DNA from: Methanobrevibacter sp.
GTDB taxonomy: Archaea; Methanobacteriota; Methanobacteria; Methanobacteriales; Methanobacteriaceae
NCBI GenBank assembly: GCA_016838945.1
Contig: JADLKP010000101.1
Span: 1 to 7,759, forward strand
Direction: 5' to 3'
Length of the DNA stretch: 7,759 nucleotides
The notes below the pieces were generated by a model. It made no database searches. It had not been told where the DNA came from and saw only the letters and a list, made by a program, of their open reading frames with translations. Each line of letters opens with the position of its first letter. The first letter of the stretch is position 1. This document shows positions 1 through 5,775 of this stretch, piece by piece. Both the position numbers and the translations under genes were made by a program.

Positions 1-54
1 AAGGATTTCAGTACAAATATTAAAACTTTGTAGTTTATAAAAGTTATTTTTTTA

Positions 55-168
55 ATATTTTTAAAATATTTTTAAGATATTTTTTATTGTTTTTTTAATA
101 TTTTTAAAATATTTTTAAAATATTTTTATAATATTTTTATAATATTTTTATAATATTTTTTTAATATT
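55..168. repeat. 11-bp periodic T-tract array
   Basis: The core ATATTTTT recurs at 55, 66 and 77, then, after one degenerate unit near 88 with a one-base phase slip, at 98, 109, 120, 131, 142 and 153. A last partial unit sits at 164. From 98 to 164 the period is exactly 11 bases. The units differ mainly in the linker (TAAA early, TATA later). Runs of five T in near phase with the DNA helical repeat are known to favour intrinsic curvature, so this is probably a bent or stiff segment. It may also act as an oligo-T transcription end for anything arriving from the left. The repeat is seen directly; its role is inferred. Confidence 0.85.
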
Positions 169-433
169 CGTCCCCATTTCACTACTTAAATATCATAGGT
201 TGATTTTAAAAATTAAGTCTGTAATAATCAATTATTTGATAAAATATATAAATATATGCTTTTTTTCATTATAATAATTGATAATAATCTTAATTAACCA
301 ATTTTAAGCAAATATAACAATTTAAATATAAAATAAGTAAACTATAATTGTTTTAAAAAATTAATATAAAAAGATAATATAAAAAAATCAGTGCAAAAAG
401 GCAATCACTCCCAAATAGTGAAAAGATTTTAAT
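169..433. other. AT-rich gene-free stretch
   Basis: I see no coding frame with a start codon, no RNA gene and no long repeat here. The sequence is mostly A and T with several TATA-like strings. The only notable parts are the A-runs near its right end (381-387, 395-399), which read as oligo-T on the minus strand and are listed separately as a possible transcription end. Confidence 0.6.
381..399 (-). terminator. Oligo-T tracts after the operon
   Basis: On the minus strand a run of five T (395-399) is followed by a run of seven T (381-387). Both lie downstream of the last gene and past the two hairpins. Archaeal RNA polymerase is known to terminate at T-runs without needing a hairpin, so these are reasonable candidate 3' ends for the polysaccharide operon. 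The tracts are seen; termination here is inferred. Confidence 0.45.
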
Positions 434-458
434 CAAACTTTTATCACAAAAAAGTTTG
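434..458. repeat. Perfect 9-bp inverted repeat (hairpin A)
   Basis: CAAACTTTT (434-442) and AAAAGTTTG (450-458) are perfect inverted copies around a seven-base loop. In the operon transcript this is the second of two hairpins in the 3' untranslated region, 61 bases past the last stop codon. The loop side adds an A-run (448-453, T-run on the minus strand). It may stabilise the 3' end or take part in termination. Confidence 0.7.
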
Positions 459-472
459 GAAAGAGTTTTGGT

Positions 473-507
473 CAAGGTTTTGCAGCCCGAAGGGCTGGAA
501 AAGCTTG
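473..507. repeat. Long imperfect hairpin after the operon (hairpin B)
   Basis: The arms mirror around base 490. CAGCCC (483-488) pairs GGGCTG (492-497) around a three-base loop; TTTT (478-481) pairs AAAA (499-502); CAAG (473-476) pairs CTTG (504-507). Single symmetric mismatches sit at 477/503 and 482/498. That gives 14 pairs out of 16 in a strongly GC-rich core, unlike the surrounding AT-rich DNA. It starts 12 bases after the stop codon of the sugar transferase gene, so it is the first structure in the operon's 3' untranslated region. A transcript-end or stability element, or a member of a dispersed repeat family, both fit. Confidence 0.75.
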
Positions 508-519
508 GGGAAAGATGGG

Positions 520-1923
520 TTAATACGCATTCTTGCTTCTTCTGAAAACAGTTCTGAACATGATCTGTATATCTAAAACTAAACTCCAGTTTTCTACATA
601 ACGAATATCATATTCAATACGTTTTTTGATTGAAGTGTTTCCTCTATAACCATTGACTTGAGCTAGTCCAGTAAGTCCTGGCCTTACTTGGTGCTTAACC
701 ATATATTTTGGAATTTCCTTCTTGAATTTCTCAACAAAATATGGTCTTTCTGGACGAGGCCCAACTACACTCATCTCCCTTTTCAAAACATTGAAGAACT
801 GTGGCAACTCGTCTATGCTCATCTTTCTGATGAATGATCCCACTCTTGTCTTTCTTGGGTCATCTTCAGTTGTCCATTGTGATTTCTCTTCACTTTCATC
901 CTGAACCTTCATGCTTCTGAATTTATACATCATGAATGGCTTTCCATTATATCCGATCCTTTCCTGCTTGAAGATAATTGGGCCAGGAGATTCTATTTTA
1001 ATTGCAATAGCTGTTATAAGCATGATTGGAGAGGTAATGATAATTGCAACAATAGCTACAAAATAGTCTTCAATGATCTTTTTGAACTTATTGAATGCAT
1101 CATCCAAAGGAACATAGCGTATATTGATGATTGGAAGGTCATCCAACATGTCAACAGAAGGTCTCGCTGGAAGATACTTATAATAATCTGGAATAATTTC
1201 TGCCTTAATTCCCTCTTCTTCACATGCGTCCACGATTTCATTCAAATGATAATAATACTTTAATGGGATAGCTATGACTACTCTATCAAATTTATGGGTT
1301 TTCAAGACATTGGACAAATCATTAAAGGTCCCGATGAACTTAATTCCTTCAAATGTCTTTCCTAAATGCTCCTTTCTTCCTAAAAATCCTGCTATATTAT
1401 ACCCTAAATAGGTTCTGGACTTAATTTTCCTAGCAAAGGCAAATGCCAACTCATTATCTCCAATAATAAGCATATGCTTAAGATTATGATTGTTCACTCT
1501 CATGAATCTTAAGACCAAGACTACAAGAGCCCTTTCAAGAATTGCAAGAATCATTCCAAATAAGCTTAAGAGGAATAGCATTATTCTTGAGAAATCTGGC
1601 TGTTTGATAACGAACAGAATAGCAACCAAAATAATGAAGGCCATAATGTCTGATTTGATTATGTCCTCTGCACCAGACAATATTGAAGATTTATTTCTGA
1701 ATGGCTTATATAAACCAAAGAAGTAGTATAAAAGAAGATATGTAGGAATAATGCATAAAATAGTGAATATGAAATAATCTTGAAACGGTAAGGATTCCCC
1801 TAAAGGACCAAATATGGTGGTTTTGAATCTTACATAATAAGCTAAAACCAATGCAAACAGAATGACTAAAATGTCTATTATAATCAATATTGCATTTAAA
1901 ATTCTTTGATTTTCTCTTATCAT
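520..1923 (-). CDS. Polyprenyl-phosphate sugar phosphotransferase (WcaJ/CpsE class)
   Basis: This 467-residue membrane protein should transfer a sugar-1-phosphate from a nucleotide sugar to a polyprenyl-phosphate carrier, starting assembly of a surface polysaccharide at the inner face of the membrane. It has the layout of the large bacterial family. Four N-terminal membrane helices lie at about 9-31, 49-72, 88-106 and 111-139. A Rossmann-like soluble domain follows at about 149-265 (LIIGDNELA at 152-160). A re-entrant or membrane helix sits at about 286-310. The C-terminal catalytic domain shows PGPIIFKQERIG (313-324), YKFRSM (333-338), the Asp-Glu pair D371-E372 in IDELPQ, VVGPRPE (386-392) and RPGLTGLAQVNG (414-425). 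Length is typical and all key motifs are intact. The ATG at 1923 has only a weak purine-rich site (GAGTGG). In an archaeon the carrier would be dolichyl-type. The sugar specificity cannot be read from sequence. The gene closes the locus after a 203-base gap and may have its own promoter. Confidence 0.93.
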   Translation of the reverse strand: MIRENQRILNAILIIIDILVILFALVLAYYVRFKTTIFGPLGESLPFQDYFIFTILCIIPTYLLLYYFFGLYKPFRNKSSILSGAEDIIKSDIMAFIILVAILFVIKQPDFSRIMLFLLSLFGMILAILERALVVLVLRFMRVNNHNLKHMLIIGDNELAFAFARKIKSRTYLGYNIAGFLGRKEHLGKTFEGIKFIGTFNDLSNVLKTHKFDRVVIAIPLKYYYHLNEIVDACEEEGIKAEIIPDYYKYLPARPSVDMLDDLPIINIRYVPLDDAFNKFKKIIEDYFVAIVAIIITSPIMLITAIAIKIESPGPIIFKQERIGYNGKPFMMYKFRSMKVQDESEEKSQWTTEDDPRKTRVGSFIRKMSIDELPQFFNVLKREMSVVGPRPERPYFVEKFKKEIPKYMVKHQVRPGLTGLAQVNGYRGNTSIKKRIEYDIRYVENWSLVLDIQIMFRTVFRRSKNAY

Positions 1924-1990
1924 TTAACCACTCAAAATTATTTTATAGTTTTCAATAAATCTAAATTAAAGCATAGTTAACAATAATACA

Positions 1991-2021
1991 ATCTATAACT
2001 ATTGTTTATACAATAATAGAT
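1991..2021. repeat. Bulged inverted repeat upstream of the sugar transferase
   Basis: TATTGT (2000-2005) pairs ACAATA (2010-2015) around a four-base loop. Outside this, ATCTAT (1991-1996) pairs ATAGAT (2016-2021), with AAC bulged on one side. Twelve pairs in all. It could be a protein-binding palindrome or a leader RNA hairpin, but such pairing is not rare in DNA this rich in A and T. Confidence 0.45.
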
Positions 2022-2060
2022 TTAAAAGCTATTATTTATAAAATTACCTATTGTTTTATA
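1999..2060. repeat. Three copies of a 12-13-base motif
   Basis: CTATTGTTTATA (1999-2010), CTATTATTTATA (2029-2040) and CTATTGTTTTATA (2048-2060) are near-identical direct copies with start spacings of 30 and 19 bases. On the minus strand each begins with a TATAAA-like string. They may be repeated promoter or operator elements, or remnants of local duplication. Confidence 0.5.
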
Positions 2061-2068
2061 TAATAAAT

Positions 2069-2112
2069 AAAAAAAGTGAAAAAAAGTTATAAATAGTGAT
2101 AAAAAGGAAAAA
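2069..2112 (-). terminator. Clustered oligo-T tracts after the second glycosyltransferase
   Basis: On the minus strand, T-runs at 2112-2108, 2105-2101, 2085-2079 and 2075-2069 begin 14 bases past the stop codon of the preceding gene. The two longest hold seven T each. By the known behaviour of archaeal RNA polymerase, this is a good candidate site for full or partial termination, separating the rml-glycosyltransferase unit from the sugar transferase gene. Confidence 0.5.
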
Positions 2113-2126
2113 GAAGAAAATACTAT

Positions 2127-3023
2127 TTAAGATCTGAAAAGATTTTTAATTAAATTGACAGCCAGCAATAGGGCTATTCCAATATAGACTGCAATGTTTA
2201 GAAAAATGTTGTATTTTTTGGTATAATGCTTCTTATAGAAAATATACATCGCCCTATAAAATTCATAGATGATCTTTGGATTTCTTTTTTTGGACTTTTC
2301 ATCTTCACTGCTTGCTCCCTTATAATGGATTATCTCCGCTTCACCGAAATAAACGACTTTCCATCCGGCCTGCTTTATTCTATAGCACCAATCAATGTCT
2401 TCGCCATACATAAAGAATGTGTCATCCAAAAGGCCGATGTCATCAATTGTGGTTTTTCTAACAAGCATGAATGCTCCAACCAAACAGTCTATTTCATAAA
2501 CGCCGTCATCATCCAAGTTATCCAAATTATAGTCATCCTTTCCACTGTCTGTTTTAATGTGGAATAATTTATAAAATGAGTTTATGGGATTTGGAAAACT
2601 GCGTTTGCATGCCTTATCAAGAGATCCGTCGGCAAGTGAGACCTTACAGCCTAATGCTCCAACATCGGCATGTATGCCTTCTGTGATAAAGTCCATACAT
2701 TTGTCAATTGTAGCTTCTTTAATGAGTGTATCTGAGTTTAAAAGAAGGATATACTCTCCTTCAGCCTGTTCAATAGCTAAATTATTGGCCTTGGCAAAAC
2801 CATCATTATGGCTGTTTGCTATGACCTTTATAGTCCCTCTTGAAATCTCATCCTTGAAATAGTCCTCAAGTTTTTCCAAACTGTCATCCGTTGACTTGTT
2901 GTCTACAAGAAAGATTTCATAAGTATAATGAGTAGGTTCAGCCAAACAGGAATCAATTGTTTCCTTTGTTAATTTAAATGTATTGTAATTAACAATGATA
3001 ATTGATAAATCTATTTTTCTCAT
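2127..3023 (-). CDS. Family 2 glycosyltransferase, WbbL/rhamnosyltransferase-like
   Basis: A 298-residue GT-A fold glycosyltransferase that should add a sugar, plausibly rhamnose, to a lipid-linked glycan on the cytoplasmic side. The N-terminal nucleotide-binding part shows LSIIIVNYNT (6-15) and LVDNKSTDDS (39-48). The metal-binding Asp motif is LLLNSDTL (93-100). GALGCKV (122-128) and the acceptor-side GEDIDWCYR (207-215) follow. A hydrophobic C-terminal segment (about 272-294) ending in a basic tail suggests membrane anchoring. The ATG at 3023 has a good Shine-Dalgarno (AGGTG at 3029-3033, five bases before ATG), 19 bases after the previous gene's stop, so the two transferases are co-transcribed. 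The WbbL-like architecture and the adjacent rml genes suggest dTDP-rhamnose as donor; this is inference, since family 2 specificity is not reliably predicted. Confidence 0.9.
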   Translation of the reverse strand: MRKIDLSIIIVNYNTFKLTKETIDSCLAEPTHYTYEIFLVDNKSTDDSLEKLEDYFKDEISRGTIKVIANSHNDGFAKANNLAIEQAEGEYILLLNSDTLIKEATIDKCMDFITEGIHADVGALGCKVSLADGSLDKACKRSFPNPINSFYKLFHIKTDSGKDDYNLDNLDDDGVYEIDCLVGAFMLVRKTTIDDIGLLDDTFFMYGEDIDWCYRIKQAGWKVVYFGEAEIIHYKGASSEDEKSKKRNPKIIYEFYRAMYIFYKKHYTKKYNIFLNIAVYIGIALLLAVNLIKNLFRS

Positions 3024-3028
3024 TTTTA

Positions 3029-3033
3029 CACCT
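3029..3033 (-). promoter_or_regulatory. Ribosome binding site of the second glycosyltransferase
   Basis: AGGTG on the minus strand, five bases before the ATG at 3023. It matches the Shine-Dalgarno consensus complementary to the archaeal 16S 3' end and fixes this start. Confidence 0.75.
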
Positions 3034-3042
3034 AACCTACAA

Positions 3043-4026
3043 TTATTTCTTTAAATAAGTAAAAGTATTTTTTATAAGTTTCCATTCTAATTTAAAGTAA
3101 TTTTTCCAATTTTTTCTTAAAAATGGAGTTTTATTTAATTTATTTCTATTTTTTAATCCTTCTTTAAGGCCATCTAAATAAATAGAGCCATAGCCTTTCT
3201 TTACAAAGAAAAGGTATTTTATTAAAAATCCAATGCATAAAAATATAAAATTGATTATCTTTTGAATGATTGGGAAGTTTTTATAAATTAGAAATACATT
3301 GTTCCTAGCTGCCAATCTGATCTTAAATTCATTATATCTGCTGCCGCTTGTGGCACTTCCATAATGGTAAACAATTGAATTTGGGCATAAAAAATTTTTA
3401 TAACCATATATTTGAGCCCTGTAAGATAAATCTATATCCTCAACATATGCAAAGAAATTTTCATCAAAAGACCCGATTTCCTCCAAAACCGATTTTCTAT
3501 ATAATGCTGCCCCAGCACAAGATGAAAATATTTCCCTCTTTTCATTATATCTCTCTGCCGGCTGACCATCACCAATCTTTTTAGTCCAAGCAAGGATAGT
3601 GTACTCATCCCCAACATCATCTATCAGGCTTCTGTTATGATGTTGAATCATCTTTGATTGGATTGAAAAAGGATTCTCTCCTAATTCCATAGACTCATCC
3701 ATTGCCTTAATAATCTCTTCCAAGGCATTCCACTCCAATTCCACATCATTATTTACGGAATAGATATATTCACTCTTGGCAGCCATAATCCCCTGATTGA
3801 CTGCAGGAGCAAAACCAAAGTTATCTTCATTTTTTATAAGAACAATGTCTATTGGGTAGTTGGAACTGTTTATGAATTCCTCTATAAATTCTATGCTTCC
3901 ATCAGCAGATGCATTGTCAATTATAATGATCTCTTCAATGAATCTACTTTGAATTAGCAAGGTTTCAAAATAGTTATTCAAGAATTTCAATCCATTATAA
4001 TTTGGTGTTACTACCGATACTTTCAT
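3043..4026 (-). CDS. Family 2 glycosyltransferase, WbbL/rhamnosyltransferase-like
   Basis: A 327-residue GT-A fold enzyme, likely adding a sugar to the lipid-linked glycan. From the chosen start it opens directly with the family's nucleotide-binding strand, VSVVTPNYNG (3-12). IIIIDNASADGS (33-44), the metal-site motif VNNDVEL (91-97), AGAALYRK (171-178) and YVEDIDLSYR (194-203) follow. A hydrophobic segment at about 253-274 precedes a basic C-terminal tail, suggesting peripheral membrane attachment. A longer frame exists from an ATG at 4083 that overlaps the rmlB stop by four bases. I prefer 4026: GTGAT lies three bases before that ATG, exactly as at rmlA, the ATG at 4083 has no binding site, and the extra 19 residues precede the normal family start. 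It resembles the next gene in architecture but not closely in sequence, suggesting two different linkages. Rhamnose donor use is inferred from context. Confidence 0.87.
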   Translation of the reverse strand: MKVSVVTPNYNGLKFLNNYFETLLIQSRFIEEIIIIDNASADGSIEFIEEFINSSNYPIDIVLIKNEDNFGFAPAVNQGIMAAKSEYIYSVNNDVELEWNALEEIIKAMDESMELGENPFSIQSKMIQHHNRSLIDDVGDEYTILAWTKKIGDGQPAERYNEKREIFSSCAGAALYRKSVLEEIGSFDENFFAYVEDIDLSYRAQIYGYKNFLCPNSIVYHYGSATSGSRYNEFKIRLAARNNVFLIYKNFPIIQKIINFIFLCIGFLIKYLFFVKKGYGSIYLDGLKEGLKNRNKLNKTPFLRKNWKNYFKLEWKLIKNTFTYLKK

Positions 4027-4029
4027 ACG

Positions 4030-4034
4030 ATCAC
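4030..4034 (-). promoter_or_regulatory. Ribosome binding site deciding the first glycosyltransferase start
   Basis: GTGAT on the minus strand, three bases before the ATG at 4026 (GTGAT-CGT-ATG). The same arrangement precedes rmlA (GTGAT-TAT-ATG). The competing ATG at 4083 lies right after the rmlB lysine codons with no G-rich site. Confidence 0.65.
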
Positions 4035-4079
4035 TGCTCAAATGAACCATTAAATAAATCCATTTCTTAATATAATTTT

Positions 4080-5087
4080 TCATTTTTTGGAATACATCTT
4101 TTCATAATACTCTTGATATTCCCCAGATTTAACTTTATCCATCCACTCTTGATTATTCAAATACCAGTGAATTGTTTCTACAATTCCAGTTTCAAAGGTA
4201 TATTTAGGTTTCCAACCTAATTCCTCCGTTATTTTACTTGAATCAATAGCATATCGTCTATCATGGCCTAATCTATCTTTAACAAATTTAATTAAAGATT
4301 CTGGTTTATTAAGTTCTTTCAATATGATCTTTACAATCTCAATGTTTTCCTTCTCATTATGGCCTCCAATATTATAAACTTCACCCAATTTCCCCTTATG
4401 AAGAACAAGGTCAATAGCTGTGCAATGATCATAAACATGAAGCCAGTCCCTAATGTTTTTACCATCACCATAAACAGGCAATTCCTTATCTTCCAAAGCA
4501 TTGGAAATCATTAATGGAATCAATTTTTCGGGGAATTGATAAGGACCATAATTGTTGGAACAGCGAGTTATATTGATTGGCAAGCCAAATGTTTCACCAT
4601 ATGCTCTAACCATTAAATCCGCACCGGCCTTTGAAGCGGAATATGGACTATTTGCTTGCAGCGGGCTTTCTTCTGTAAAGTAACCTTCACTGCCTAAGCT
4701 ACCGTATACCTCATCAGTGGAAACCTGTAAAAATTTTTCAATATTGTATTTTTTTGCACAATTCAATAAAACTTGAGTTCCTATTACATTGGTTTTAATA
4801 AATATTTGAGGGTCCTCGATACTTCTATCCACATGACTTTCAGCAGCAAAATGGATAATGTAATCTACATCCTTAACAAGCCCATCAACCAATTCTGAAT
4901 CTTGAATATCCCCTTTTACAAATCTATAATTTGGATTATCTTCAATATCCTCCAGATTTTCAAGATTCCCACAATATGTTAAGGCATCCAAATTAATAAT
5001 TTCATAATCAGGATACTTTTCTAGCATATATTTTACAAAATTGCTGCCTATAAATCCTGCTCCACCAGTTATTAAAACTTTAGTCAT
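4080..5087 (-). CDS. rmlB: dTDP-glucose 4,6-dehydratase
   Basis: RmlB converts dTDP-glucose to dTDP-4-keto-6-deoxyglucose using tightly bound NAD, the second step to dTDP-L-rhamnose in the cytoplasm. The 335-residue protein is a classic extended short-chain dehydrogenase. It shows the NAD loop GGAGFIG (8-14), FAAESHVDRS (80-89), VSTDEVYG (122-129) with catalytic D125 and E126, and YSASK (149-153) with the Tyr149/Lys153 pair. The substrate-side motifs NNYGPYQFPEKLIP (178-191) and YGDGKNIRDWLHV (206-218) follow. All key residues are present and the length is normal. The frame extends three codons upstream to a GTG at 5096, but that GTG is the first part of the GTGAT Shine-Dalgarno, so the ATG at 5087 is the likely start. 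It lies 94 bases after rmlC. Confidence 0.97.
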   Translation of the reverse strand: MTKVLITGGAGFIGSNFVKYMLEKYPDYEIINLDALTYCGNLENLEDIEDNPNYRFVKGDIQDSELVDGLVKDVDYIIHFAAESHVDRSIEDPQIFIKTNVIGTQVLLNCAKKYNIEKFLQVSTDEVYGSLGSEGYFTEESPLQANSPYSASKAGADLMVRAYGETFGLPINITRCSNNYGPYQFPEKLIPLMISNALEDKELPVYGDGKNIRDWLHVYDHCTAIDLVLHKGKLGEVYNIGGHNEKENIEIVKIILKELNKPESLIKFVKDRLGHDRRYAIDSSKITEELGWKPKYTFETGIVETIHWYLNNQEWMDKVKSGEYQEYYEKMYSKK

Positions 5088-5091
5088 ATAA

Positions 5092-5096
5092 ATCAC
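5092..5096 (-). promoter_or_regulatory. Ribosome binding site of rmlB
   Basis: GTGAT on the minus strand, four bases before the ATG at 5087 (GTGAT-TTAT-ATG). A gene finder that takes the GTG at 5096 as start would be reading this binding site as codon one. Confidence 0.75.
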
Positions 5097-5178
5097 TTAA
5101 AAACATTGATCAACTCATATCTTTACTATAATCGCTTAAACCTTTAAAAAACTTAATCTTACTAAAATCACTTAAAAA
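5092..5178. repeat. Three-copy leader motif in the rmlC-rmlB gap
   Basis: ATCACTTAAAAA occurs at 5092-5103 and identically at 5167-5178, with a variant ATCGCTTAAA at 5131-5140. Start spacings are 39 and 36 bases. On the minus strand each reads TTTAAGTGAT or similar, so the rmlB Shine-Dalgarno has two upstream look-alikes. The rightmost two copies are also each followed by an AGTAA-like string. The 94-base gap thus looks like a degenerate triplication of a leader segment. Confidence 0.55.
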
Positions 5179-5181
5179 TTA

Positions 5182-5745
5182 TTAAAAATCTGTTTCTGTG
5201 TCTTTTAATGGCTTCCATAATTGATCCTTATCAGATAAAAGAATGTTTTCCTCACCTATGTCTTCCAAAGGCCAATCAATACCTATTTCAGGATCATTCC
5301 AAATGATTCCACCTTCATCTTCACCATTATAGAAATCAGTGCATTTATAAACGAATTCAGCTTCATCTGATAAAACTAAAAATCCATGAGCAAACCCTTT
5401 TGGGATGAAAAGCTGTTTCTTATTCTCATCTGAAAGAATTTCACCTATCCATTTTCCATAAGTCCCTGATTCTTTTCTAAGGTCAACAGCCACATCAAAA
5501 ACCTCCCCTTTTATGACACGAACCAATTTGCCTTGAGGTTGTGTATATTGGAAATGAAGTCCTCTTAAAACTCCTTTTTTTGATTTTGATTGATTATCCT
5601 GAACAAAGGTTAAATCAATCCCTTCCTCTTTAAAGTCATTCTCATTATAAGTTTCCATGAAATATCCTCTTTCATCTCCAAAAACAGTTGGTTCAACTGT
5701 AAAGACTCCTTCAATTTCACTTCTAAAAATTTTAAATTTGCCCAT
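5182..5745 (-). CDS. rmlC: dTDP-4-dehydrorhamnose 3,5-epimerase
   Basis: RmlC inverts C3 and C5 of dTDP-4-keto-6-deoxyglucose, the third step to dTDP-L-rhamnose; no cofactor is needed. The 187-residue cupin shows the diagnostic motifs in order: GDERGYFMETY (23-33), FVQDNQSKSKKGVLRGLHFQ (47-66) with the catalytic His64, GKLVRVIKGEVFDVAVDLR (72-90), IPKGFAHGF (114-122) and FVYKCTDFY (131-139) with conserved tyrosines 133 and 139. The acidic partner probably lies in LLSDKD (169-174). Length is typical. The ATG at 5745 has AGGTG (5751-5755) five bases upstream and follows the rmlA stop by 30 bases, so co-transcription with rmlA is near certain. It acts as a homodimer in known members of the family. 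Confidence 0.97.
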   Translation of the reverse strand: MGKFKIFRSEIEGVFTVEPTVFGDERGYFMETYNENDFKEEGIDLTFVQDNQSKSKKGVLRGLHFQYTQPQGKLVRVIKGEVFDVAVDLRKESGTYGKWIGEILSDENKKQLFIPKGFAHGFLVLSDEAEFVYKCTDFYNGEDEGGIIWNDPEIGIDWPLEDIGEENILLSDKDQLWKPLKDTETDF

Positions 5746-5750
5746 TAAAA

Positions 5751-5755
5751 CACCT
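5751..5755 (-). promoter_or_regulatory. Ribosome binding site of rmlC
   Basis: AGGTG on the minus strand with a five-base spacer (TTTTA) to the ATG at 5745. The arrangement is the same as before the second glycosyltransferase gene. Confidence 0.75.
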
Positions 5756-5775
5756 GATCCATAAAAATTTCATGA

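Larger units (their letters stand above)
1924..2126 (-). promoter_or_regulatory. AT-rich intergenic region, likely promoter of the sugar transferase gene
   Basis: This is the longest gap inside the locus. Reading on the minus strand, T-runs come first, just after the upstream glycosyltransferase, then several TATA-like strings: TATAAAACAATAG (2060-2048), TATAAATAATAG (2040-2029), TATAAACAATAG (2010-1999) and TATAAAA (1947-1941). The last is too close to the ATG for a leadered transcript. A start from the box at 2005-2010 would give a leader of roughly 55 bases. A separate promoter is plausible but the exact box cannot be chosen by eye. Confidence 0.45.

Noticed and set aside
1..33. Possible C-terminal end of a plus-strand gene ending at a TAG (31-33)
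   Set aside because: Only ten codons are visible and the other plus frames also stop within about 40 bases, so coding cannot be told from chance. The T-rich DNA that follows would fit a gene end, but this is too little to call.
55..168. CRISPR array
   Set aside because: The 11-base repeats are contiguous with no unique spacers, so this is a simple tandem array.
483..497. UUCG tetraloop in hairpin B on the minus strand
   Set aside because: The string CUUCGG is present, but using it as a tetraloop breaks the rest of the stem. The full stem requires a three-base loop instead.
378..545. Plus-strand open frame of about 55 codons through the two hairpins
   Set aside because: It has no ATG and no binding site, overlaps the end of the sugar transferase gene, and its openness is explained by the unusual composition of the hairpin element.
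2226..2567. 113-codon plus-strand frame
   Set aside because: It lies wholly inside the minus-strand glycosyltransferase gene, which has clear family motifs; the plus frame has no recognisable domain or binding site.
2584..2862. 92-codon plus-strand frame
   Set aside because: Antisense shadow of the same glycosyltransferase, with no independent support.
3043..4026. Recent duplication giving the two glycosyltransferases
   Set aside because: They share fold and motif order, but the sequences between motifs differ strongly, so they look like distinct family members and not a fresh tandem copy.
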